A stretch of DNA of 64,000 nt from Haberlea rhodopensis. Lineage: Eukaryota > Streptophyta > Magnoliopsida > Lamiales > Gesneriaceae. The stretch spans positions 3,534,001 through 3,598,000 of the forward strand of contig CAJQUN010000021.1 of the NCBI GenBank assembly GCA_907163345.1, written 5' to 3'. Of this stretch, positions 11,001 to 19,837 are shown in pieces. The position numbers were made by a program, and so were the translations under genes. The notes beneath the pieces were generated by a model. It ran no database searches. It was not told where the DNA came from and saw nothing but the letters and a program-made list of their open reading frames with translations. Each line of letters opens with the position of its first letter. The stretch's first letter is position 1.

Positions 11001-14000
11001 GCACCAGTTATGAATTTGAACCAGTTATCACTTACAGGCACCAGTTATCATTTACATGCACCATTTATGAATTACATGCACCAGTTATCATTTACATGCA
11101 CCAGTTATAATTTACATGCACCAGTTATCATTACATGCACCAGTAATGATTTACATACACCAGTTATGATTTAAATGCACCAATTATGATTTACATGCAC
11201 CAGTTATGATTTTAATGCACCAGTTATGATTTACATGCACCAGTTATGATTTACATGCATAGATATATGATTTACATGCACCAGTAATGATTTACATGAA
11301 ACAGTTATGATTTTGCACCAGTTATAATTTACATGCACCAGTTATGATTTACATGCACCAGTTATGATTTACATGCACCAGTTATGATTTAAATGCACCA
11401 ATTATGAATTACATGCACCAGTTATGATTTTAATGCACCAGTTATAATTACATGCACCAGTTATGATTTACATGCACCAGTTATCATTTACATGCATCAG
11501 TTATGATTTACATGCACCAGTTATGATTTACATGCACCGGTTATGATTTTGCACCAATTATGATTTACATGCACCAGCGATGATTTACATGCACCAGTTA
11601 TGATTTACATGCACCAGTTATCACTTACATGCACCAGTTATGATTTACATGCACCAGTTATGAATTTGAACCAGTTATCACTTACAGGCACCAGTTATCA
11701 TTTACATGCACCATTTATGAATTACATGCACCATTTATCATTTACATGCACCAGTTATAACTTACATGCACCAGTTATCATTACATGCACCAGTTATGAT
11801 TTACATACACCAGTTATGATTTAAATGCACCAATTATGATTTACATGCACCAGTTATCATTATATGCACCAGTTATGATTTACATACACCAGTTATGATT
11901 TAAATGCACCAATTATGATTTACATGCACCAGTTATGATTTTAATGCACCAGTTATAATTTACATGCATCAGTTATAATTTACATTTATGATTTACATGC
12001 ACCAGTAATGATTTACATGCACCAGTAATGATTTACATGAACCAGTTATGATTTTGCACCAGTTATAATTTAATTTTGCACCAGTTATAATTTACACGCA
12101 CCAGTTATGATTTACATGCACCAGTTATGATTTACATGCACCAGTTATGATTTTGAACCAGTTATGATTTACATGCACCAGTAATGATTTACATGCACCA
12201 GTTATCATTTATATGCACCAATTATCATTTACATGCATCAGTTATGATTTACATGCACCAGTAATGATTTACATGAACCAATTATGATTTTGCACCAGTT
12301 ATCATTTACATGCACCAGTTATATAATTTACATGCACCAGTTATATAATTTACATGCACCAACTACAATTACATAATTACATGTAACAGTTATGATTTAA
12401 ATTCCCCATTATGATTTAATGCACCACTTACAATTTCACGGTTTAGATCCTTCAATTCAATTGAGCTTAGCTTTTTGTACAAATCTACGAGATTCCATTT
12501 CATGAATCTGGGGAACAGATTCGCATCCACTGGATCAATTATCTTCGTTTTCTCGCATAGACAATACTATAAAAAAAATGTTAGTCAATGTTATTAACAA
12601 ACCAGGGATATTAATTGCAAAAATAAAATTTGTACGCAACGTACCGGTATCAACGGAACACAACCAGAATGTTTTTCATTGTTGGATTCTATCAGGCTGC
12701 TCAATAAATTGTTTAAAATGTGTTCCAACCAATTGAGGGTGCATATTCTCTCCATATCATCCACAAGTGCAACATAACCCCAGTTCAGGTTTGAAGATTT
12801 TGTAGCAATGAACAACGTTGCAAGTATGTACAAAACAACCAAACGAGCAACATCATTGACATCTGTAATATCCTGGCTTCCCACCTTAGAAATCAATTTC
12901 TTGTAAATTAAGCTCTTGCTCATTCTGTAATCCCGTAATTTCTCTTTCTCGGGGAAGCATCTAGTTAGGAATGTTGTACATGGGTTGTCTACTGGTGTGC
13001 TTATCGTGTACGCCCAAATTAACCCCACTCAATCCTCAAGATAACAATAATGTAGTAGCGTGAGTAGGGATCGATCCCACGAGGAGGTGTGAATCTTTGT
13101 GTTAATGAAAATCAAAACAAAAGAATAATAAATGGGGTTGTGAAGTTGAATTATACTAATTAAAATTAAAAACAAAGATTAACTAATGAAAGCGATTCTT
13201 GGTATCGGTCGACTCTTCCTTAGAATTATCATCTATTTCATCGATTCACAAAAGACTCAATTTTTTATATGAATATTCATCGTTGGACGTTTAATCCAAT
13301 AATCAAAGTCCTATCTCACCTTACGTTTAGTTAAGTAGCCCAAGCGTTCTAGTTTAACCCTTATCAAACAATCAATCAAAATACAAGCGATTAAGATTTA
13401 AATCGATGATAGCATATGAACTAGTGAGATCGATGAAGCTAAACAACATAATCCAAGCGTCTATGTTTAATCTAGTCAAGTGTTCTTCCTAAGAATTTAA
13501 CAAACTCACAAGCGGAAATTCATCAATCTTAGTTGCTTCGTAAATTAGAGGGATCAAACGATTCCGTATTTGATATCTAATTTAGCGTTAGATTTCATGC
13601 AAGTTATTAGGTTGTCAATCCAATAAACAAACACAACAATCATATCAATAAAATCAGAAAAACTCTTGATACTCAATAAAATTGATAATTAAAGCGTAAG
13701 AATCTCCCCAAGATAAATAAATCCAAGGATTTGTCTTCCTCAACCAAGAATTAAAACTAGCTAGACATAATCTAAGATAAAGAAATAAATAAAAACAAGG
13801 GAAAGAATACTAATCCGATCTCCGCTCGTCGAGGTGTCAATCCCGCCTTCGCTTCGATCTTCGTAGCCATTCTTCAACAAAATTGAAAAGAAAATATAAA
13901 ACTATCCTAAACTACTCTACCCTAACTATCTAGATGGTTAAAAGGTCTGAATTTCGAGTATTTATGTATTGGGAGGCTGATGGAGTAGGTTAGAATCCAT

Positions 14001-17000
14001 GTGGGAAGGAAAGAAATCAAGTTTTTTAATTTTCCAAAAGTCTTCAGGCGTAATTACGCGTATAATGGCGTAGCTACGCCTAGACATGCCGTAGCGTTGG
14101 CGTAATTACGCCTGTGAATGGCGTAATTACGCCTGTCCTCCATTTTTCTGGCGAATTTTGTATTTTGGCCATAACTTTCACATACGAACTCCGAATTCGA
14201 CGAGTCAGCTGTCCACGCGAAGATAACTCAAAGTTCTACAACTTTTATATGGACCACATTCCCAAAACTTGGCTGGAATACATAGAAATTGGAGGAGAAA
14301 GGAGCAACATGTGTCTTTGATTCTGGTTTTTTTCCTCTTTTCTTCAACTTTATTGCTTCTTTCATCATTTTAGCTTGATTTCTTCACCTTTCCCTACATT
14401 TACACAAATATACGATTAGGTAGCATATGTATCAATTTATCCATCAAAATATACCAACTCGTAGACAATTAAGCGCAATAGATGTGTCTATTTCTAGTCA
14501 CATCAAACACCCCCATACTTAATCTTTACTCGACCTCGAGTAAATCAGACAAAACTACAATATTTTTTTGCTTGGCTCATAGCATCATAACAAACTAACT
14601 TGTCCTCACTTTTATGCCTCAACAATTTAAAACATGCATAGTAATGAAAGGCGGTGAAAAATTAACAGTGGAACAATTTCAATCCCTATACATTTCATAC
14701 TCAACAAAATAGTGAACGTGTGTGTGTGGTCATAAACAAGTGTTGTGTACAAATTATAGTTCCAAAATATGTAAATCCACAATAGTTCAAGTCATACACT
14801 AACACAAGTATAAGCTCACTTGCACACTCTTCTCCACTATCTTAGCTACTTTGCAAACATAAATCAAGTAGGTCTTTATTAGCTTGTAGCTTGGCCTAGG
14901 TATTGGCTTATGAAAGAAAGGGTAAGGATATTCAAACAAGAGAGTATGATGAAATGCACACTAAAAGCTTCTCTTCTTGTATGAATTTTTCAAACCTTGT
15001 TCATTTTTTTCAAGGTTTATTTCAACATTTTTCTTCTTTAGTGCCTTGGCTCCCCTTGGAGTCATATTTTTATCTATTTTCTCAAGGCATTCCTTTTTCT
15101 TTCATGCATTCCATTCTTTTGACAATTAAGCTCACAAATATACTTCAATGATTCCCAAGTGCATTTGAATGAAATACATCATACTCCCTTAAAAGGTATG
15201 GATTAAAATCACATTTAGGCTCATTAGGGAAGGATGATAAGCTAGTCAAGGAATGTTGAATGGGGGTCTTGAGTATGCTTAGCATACTCCCATTCTTTTA
15301 CATTAAGGCTCAAAAAAGGGTACTAGAGATTGATTTTATTTACATGGTAGGCTTGAAAGGCTCAAACGCATCAAAGATTGCCTATATCACTTTCATGTTT
15401 GCAAGTAGTCTAGACATACGCCTCAAAGAGCATGTAGTTAAGTTCTAGCATGTACTAGAGACTTCTTAAGACTATTACAAAGTTCACACAATCTTCACTA
15501 AACTATGCACACTTCACAAGCCATGACAATAATGTGCTCAAAATATTCAACTACTAAGTTAAAGTAAACTTTGCATTAGAGTTCAAAGTGTTCCAAAGTT
15601 AACAATTCACCTATGTTCAAAAGCATGCATGATCTCAATTAGGTTTCATCATGGGCTAGTGAATCTAAGCATGTGTTCATTACTAACTATGAGCTCAAAA
15701 TTTTCAAATTTTCGATTTTTTTTGTATTTTGAAATAAGAAAAACAATAACACACCACTAATCCCTCCCCCATACTTAAATCTTACATTGTCCCCAATGTA
15801 AGGCAAAAATACAAGAGAAAAGAAACATCTAACTAATAAAGCAATAAAAAATAAAAGGGAGAAAGGAAACTAACTCCCCTTGGGTTGCCTCCCAAGCAGC
15901 GCCTCTGTTTAATGTCGGTGGCCCGACGCCAACCTTCTCGCTTAAGACGATGCCTATTTTCCTTGAACCTCTTGGAGGGTTTTTGTCTTTTCACTATGTC
16001 GCCTTCCTCCAAAGAAGTCAGTTGAGGTCGATCAAGATCTACCTCATGGCATCCTTTAACTTGTCGTCCCCTATGCTCGCCTTTTGGAATCTCATTCTGG
16101 TAAGAGTCCTTGTTATCCACATCGACCTCTGTTTGTTCTTCAAGTATTGATGGCATCAGTACCATCGTTTCTGGAGTTTCTACCTCTTTACCACTGTCCA
16201 AGGTGTTGTCTTCGAAAAAATAGTCCCAAGGATCCATGTCAACACAGTACTCTATCGCCGACTCCTCTTCCACATCACTTGATTCATCTAAGTATTCAAC
16301 ATAGCTCTCAGTTGGAAACTTACCTTGCGGAGTTGTAGGATATACAAGCTCCTTTTCTTCTATTGGCACATGTATCTCCTCTTCTAGCTCGGGTGGCATC
16401 AGTACCACCTTCTCCAGAGTCTCATCTTCTTCATCACTCCATGATTCGAATGCAATCATGGTCTCCTTTTGTGCTGCTATCCGATCGGCTGATCTTATTA
16501 TTTGCTCCATTTGGTTACCCAAATTCTGAGTGCTAGCCCTGAATTCCTGTTGAAATTGCAAAGTACTATCAATAAGTGTTAAAACAAGATTCTCTAAAGA
16601 CTCACCAGGGGTATGGTATTGAGGTTGTTGCTGCCATGACGAATATTGTGGTATGTATGGCGGTAGATAGGACTGCATGTAAGGTGGAGGTGGGCTCATC
16701 CATTGATTGTCATAGTTGAGATTGGGATGATCACTCCAACTTGAGTTGTATGCACTTTGTCCACTCCCTACGCCAAGTTGGTGCACAAGATACTCCAATT
16801 CGTCTAGTCGCCTATAGTCCTCCATGATAAGATCCGATTTTGAGAAATCAACCTGTAAGCACTAACAAACAAGAGTAGCGGTGGGGGGAAAGAAAGAAAG
16901 AAAAAGAAAGAGAAAGAAATAAAACAGAAAATATTAACACAAAAATATACAACGCCTCCCCGGCAACGGCGCCAAAATTTGGTGTGCTTATCGTGTACGC

Positions 17001-19143
17001 CCAAATTAACCCCACTCAATCCTCAAGATTGATAACAATAATGTAGTAGCGTGAGTAGGGATCGATCCCACGAGGAGGTGTGAATCTTTGTGTTAATGAA
17101 AATCAAAACAAAAGAATAATAAATGGGGTTGTGAAGTTGAATTATACTAATTAAAATTAAAAACAAAGATTAACTAATGAAAGCGATTCTTGGTATCGGT
17201 CGACTCTTCCTTAGAATTATCATCTATTTCATCGATTCACAAAAGACTCAATTTTTCATATGAATATTCATCGTTGGACGTTTAATCCAATAATCAAAGT
17301 CCTATCTCACCTTACGTTTAGTTAAGTAGCCCAAGCGTTCTAGTTTAACCCTTATCAAACAATCAATCAAAATACAAGCGATTAAGATTTAAATCGATGA
17401 TAGCATATGAACTAGTGAGATCGATGAAGCTAAACAACATAATCCAAGCGTCTATGTTTAATCTAGTCAAGTGTTCTTCCTAAGAATTTAACAAACTCAC
17501 AAGCGGAAATTCATCAATCTTAGTTGCTTCGTAAATTAGAGGGATCAAACGATTCCGTATTTGATATCTAATTTAGCGTTAGATTTCATGCAAGTTATTA
17601 GGTTGTCAATCCAATAAACAAACACAACAATCATATCAATAAAATCAGAAAAACTCTTGATACTCAATAAAATTGATAATTAAAGCGTAAGAATCTCCCC
17701 AAGATAAATAAATCCAAGGATTTGTCTTCCTCAACCAAGAATTAAAACTAGCTAGACATAATCTAAGATAAAGAAATAAATAAAAACAAGGGAAAGAATA
17801 CTAATCCGATCTCCGCTCGTCGAGGTGTCAATCCCGCCTTCGCTTCGATCTTCGTAGCCATTCTTCAACAAAATTGAAAAGAAAATATAAAACTATCCTA
17901 AACTACTCTACCCTAACTATCTAGATGGTTAAAAGGTCTGAATTTCGAGTATATATGTATTGGGAGGCTGATGGAGTAGGTTAGAATCCATGTGGGAAGG
18001 AAAGAAATCAAGTTTTTTAATTTTCCAAAAGTCTTCAGGCGTAATTACGCGTATAATGGCGTAGCTACGCCTAGACATGCCGTAGCGTTGGCGTAATTAC
18101 GCCTGTGAATGGCGTAATTACGCCTGTCCTCCATTTTTCTGGCGAGTTTTGTATTTTGGCCATAACTTTCACATACGAACTCCGAATTCGACGAGTCAGC
18201 TGTCCACGCGAAGATAACTCAAAGTTCTACAACTTTTATATGGACCACATTCCCAAAACTTGGCTGGAATACATAGAAATTGGAGGAGAAAGGAGCAACA
18301 TGTGTCTTTGATTCTGGTTTTTTCCTCTTTTCTTCAACTTTATTGCTTCTTTCATCATTTTAGCTTGATTTCTTCACCTTTCCCTACATTTACACAAATA
18401 TACGATTAGGTAGCATATGTATCAATTTATCCATCAAAATATACCAACTCGTAGACAATTAAGCGCAATAGATGTGTCTATTTCTAGTCACATCATCTAC
18501 CATATGCGTGTCAATGTCCTTGTTGCCATCTCTTATTCCAAAAATTACTCGAACATCACTCGTAGTAATGGTCATTCTATGCTCCCCAAGATGGAATCCT
18601 TTAGATTCCTTGTGGAAACAATCTATTATTTTCTTGATTGCCACATCCCGTTTCTTGCAATGTTTCAATTCCACCCTGTTGGCTTGAATATCATTAACCA
18701 TATGCCAAAAGGGCGTACGCTGCAACACTTGTAAATGTTCATCTCTGAGTTCAATTTTTTTCAGATCAATCACTACTGTTTGCAGGTTAGATCTGTATAA
18801 TGATGTCTTATGCGATATTTTGCTAATTTCTTCCTCTGTTGGCGAGGATTCAATTGGTGCTGTAATGAAACAAATACGAGTGACATTAAATTAAACATTT
18901 CACACAATAACAATTTAGTTCATCATTACAAGCCCTAGTTGGGGGAAAAATCCGAATCAATACAGAAATCTCATTACAAACCTGAATATTTCAAGAATAT
19001 ACAAAATTTGTTTACAGAACTCAGTAGAAAATTACAAGAATTCGAAAAGCGTTATACATACCATGTTTTGTTACACGCGTGCGTCGATTCGTCTTCTTCT
19101 TCTCAGCCATTTTCTGCAAATTTTTGAGCGACTTTGGAGCCAT
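8039..19143 (-). CDS. Ulp1-type (C48) cysteine protease gene with plant mobile/DUF1985-like N-terminus, interrupted
   Basis: The C-terminal half is a Ulp1-like peptidase that would cleave SUMO or a related modifier. The catalytic His is in GYHWTLLVFD, followed by an Asn where Asp is usual (THYNSIRP). The oxyanion Gln and catalytic Cys lie in the last exon (QQKSGSVDCGVFVC). By eye the exons are 19143-19062; 18859-18501 continued at 12992-12645 across the LTR insertion; 12566-12432 with a GTAAGT donor; 10254 to about 9262; about 9260-9100; from 9021; 8842-8753; 8676-8410; 8323-8039. The first two exons encode a module resembling the DUF1985/plant mobile domain region of KAONASHI-type proteins. 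The 10254-9262 exon is an acidic then Lys/Glu-rich coiled coil. The frame breaks near 9262. With this break and the 5.5-kb insertion the copy is unlikely to make full-length protein. Confidence 0.82.
10255..12431 (+). repeat. Minisatellite array C inside a protease-gene intron
   Basis: A 2.2-kb intron on the minus strand (donor GTAAGT at 12431, acceptor AG at 10256-10255) is filled with the same roughly 20-bp unit. It reads TGCACCAGTTATGATTTACA on the plus strand, so it is antisense to the gene that contains it. A block of about 220 bp around 10959-11174 recurs nearly unchanged at 11600-11824, a period of about 650 bp. The acceptor itself overlaps a repeat-like CTGGTGCACCAG. Confidence 0.92.
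12993..14505 (-). repeat. 3' LTR of the Athila-like element
   Basis: 1513 bp, matching 16980-18495 except for a 4-bp deletion (TTGA after CCTCAAGA) and a few other changes. It contains a cluster of GGCGTAATTACGCC-type palindromes near 14047-14133. The purine-rich tract AGTATGGGGGTGTT (minus strand, 14506-14519) abuts it. Confidence 0.92.
14520..15832. other. Internal non-coding region of the Athila-like element
   Basis: AT-rich DNA with no supported frame. A stem-loop TTACATTG/CAATGTAA lies at about 15783-15802, next to a second CCCCCATACTTAA-type motif that also occurs beside the left LTR (near 14510). The duplicated motif suggests a second purine tract. Confidence 0.5.
15833..16825 (-). 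CDS. Gag-like ORF of the Athila-like element
   Basis: 330 codons. The N-terminal 120 residues are Pro/Gln/Tyr-rich (SPPPPYMQSYLPPY, SSWQQQPQYHTPGESL), followed by a segment like the conserved Athila gag stretch in which SLE..., QNLGNQMEQI precede an acidic tail. No zinc knuckle or enzymatic domain follows. The tail is rich in Glu/Asp and contains two repeats of a MPP/MPS-LEEE-type motif. This may be a gag remnant or a separate accessory protein. It is the only coding frame in the element. Confidence 0.6.
   Translation of the reverse strand: MEDYRRLDELEYLVHQLGVGSGQSAYNSSWSDHPNLNYDNQWMSPPPPYMQSYLPPYIPQYSSWQQQPQYHTPGESLENLVLTLIDSTLQFQQEFRASTQNLGNQMEQIIRSADRIAAQKETMIAFESWSDEEDETLEKVVLMPPELEEEIHVPIEEKELVYPTTPQGKFPTESYVEYLDESSDVEEESAIEYCVDMDPWDYFFEDNTLDSGKEVETPETMVLMPSILEEQTEVDVDNKDSYQNEIPKGEHRGRQVKGCHEVDLDRPQLTSLEEGDIVKRQKPSKRFKENRHRLKREGWRRATDIKQRRCLGGNPRGVSFLSPFYFLLLY
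15879..15927 (-). other. Pair of conserved stem-loops near the 3' end of the gag-like ORF
   Basis: On the RNA-sense strand GTCGG/CCGAC (15914-15918 with 15923-15927) and CTTGGG/CCCAAG (15879-15884 with 15891-15896) form two adjacent hairpins separated by GCGCTG. I recall the TTGGGAGGCAACCC segment as unusually conserved in this type of plant non-autonomous element. Its function is unknown to me. Confidence 0.45.
16956..16973 (-). promoter_or_regulatory. Primer-binding site, tRNA-Asp type
   Basis: The minus strand reads TGGCGCCGTTGCCGGGG a few bases inside the 5' LTR, complementary to the 3' end of plant tRNA-Asp. This primer is typical of Athila-lineage gypsy elements. Confidence 0.88.
16980..18495 (-). 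repeat. 5' LTR of the Athila-like element
   Basis: 1516 bp, near-identical to the left LTR, beginning TGATGTGACTAG on the minus strand and ending at the primer-binding site. It carries the same palindrome cluster near 18038-18126. Confidence 0.92.
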
Positions 19144-19837
19144 GTCTTATCGTCTTACAGATTACGATTTTGGAATCTTAAAGGAAGTATAGTTGGATTG
19201 CGTTGGATGGAAGAGACTTTGGTATTAAAATCGAAAAGTTTTAGAAACGAATTCAAAATCGATGTAAAATGAAGTGAGAGAATTAGAATTGTGTCAGAGT
19301 GAATGTAATGTACCGGACGTTGCAAATCGGAAGAGAAGGGTTTGCCGCCTTTGGTTTAACAGTAGTAAGGGTATATATGTATTTTTGGCCCAAAGTGGAC
19401 CTAAATAGTTTAATGTTTTTTTCTTAGACTAGCTTCAACAAATTTCAATCATAATGTACCGGCCTGATTTTTTCCCATTAAAGAATGACCTAAAAACTAG
19501 GTCTAACTTATAAGCTTAGCCCGCGGGCCCAGCCCAACCCAACCCGCCCAACTATCTCAACCAATGACCCAAATGAGTTAACCCATTTTGATCCACTTTT
19601 AAATGGGTTGAGAAAATGTTAACCTTGTATGGTGGGTGGGGTCAATCCGACGGGCCAAATCCAAATTAATAGCTCTACTTGTAACTTAAACACGAATGTT
19701 TGATTTGTCAAAATTTGGCTTTTGAATAATTGGCTATCTTTTTTTTTTTTAACAAATATTTGACTATCTTAATAGAACAAGAAACCTTCCAAATTTGTGT
19801 ACTATCAATCTCATTTGTTCATATTTTAATAAAGGGG

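Larger units (their letters stand above)
12993..18495 (-). mobile_element. Non-autonomous Athila-like (Ty3/gypsy) LTR retrotransposon
   Basis: Two LTRs of about 1.5 kb (12993-14505 and 16980-18495) bear TG...CA ends, and the element is flanked by a 5-bp duplication TCTAC at 12988-12992 and 18496-18500. The minus-strand order is 5' LTR (right), tRNA-Asp primer site, a gag-like ORF, non-coding DNA, purine tract, 3' LTR (left). No protease, reverse transcriptase or integrase is present. By eye the LTRs differ by about three substitutions and two short indels, so insertion was recent. It lies inside an exon of the MULE protease gene in the same orientation as that gene. Confidence 0.93.
2693..19476. 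mobile_element. Mutator-like element carrying mudrA and a Ulp1-type protease gene
   Basis: The element is bounded by GGGAAATTTAGG at the left and, in reverse complement, GGGAAAAAATCAGG at the right, flanked by a perfect 9-bp target duplication ATTAAAGAA (2684-2692 and 19477-19485), the Mutator signature. The terminal inverted repeats are short and diverged beyond the first bases. Inside are a mudrA-type transposase (+, 3101-6942) and a Ulp1 C48-type peptidase gene (-, 19143-8039) in convergent orientation, as in known MULEs that captured Ulp1-like (KAONASHI-type) genes. Three minisatellite arrays fill two introns and the intergenic gap. Without the LTR insertion at 12993-18495 the element would be about 11.3 kb. 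Confidence 0.9.
2384..19677. mobile_element. Non-autonomous hAT-like element, split by a MULE
   Basis: The termini read TACACCTGTCAATTTGG at the left and, on the opposite strand, TAGAGCTATTAATTTGG at the right, a plausible hAT terminal inverted repeat (13 of 17 match). They are flanked by a perfect 8-bp duplication CTTGTAAC at 2376-2383 and 19678-19685, the size expected for hAT. Only about 300 bp of the left part and 200 bp of the right part belong to this element. They contain CCAACCCG/GGGTT-rich subterminal sequence and no transposase. The 16.8 kb between them is a later MULE insertion. Confidence 0.75.

Noticed and set aside
10959..11824. Open frames encoding repeating peptides (…CTSYDLHAP…)
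   Set aside because: These frames arise because repeat units of about 21 bp stay in phase. They have no start context, domain or conservation and lie in an intron on the other strand's gene.
4290..12440. CRISPR-like regular repeats
   Set aside because: The units are contiguous and vary by point changes. There are no unique spacers, the repeats lie in introns of a plant transposon and no cas gene exists.
14114..14320. Identical 68-codon frames at 14114 and 18105
   Set aside because: They are identical only because both lie in the two LTRs of one retrotransposon. No domain supports a protein.
2693..19476. Long terminal inverted repeats typical of classical Mu
   Set aside because: Comparing both ends, similarity fades after the first dozen or so bases. 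The boundaries rest on the terminal motif and the 9-bp duplication instead.
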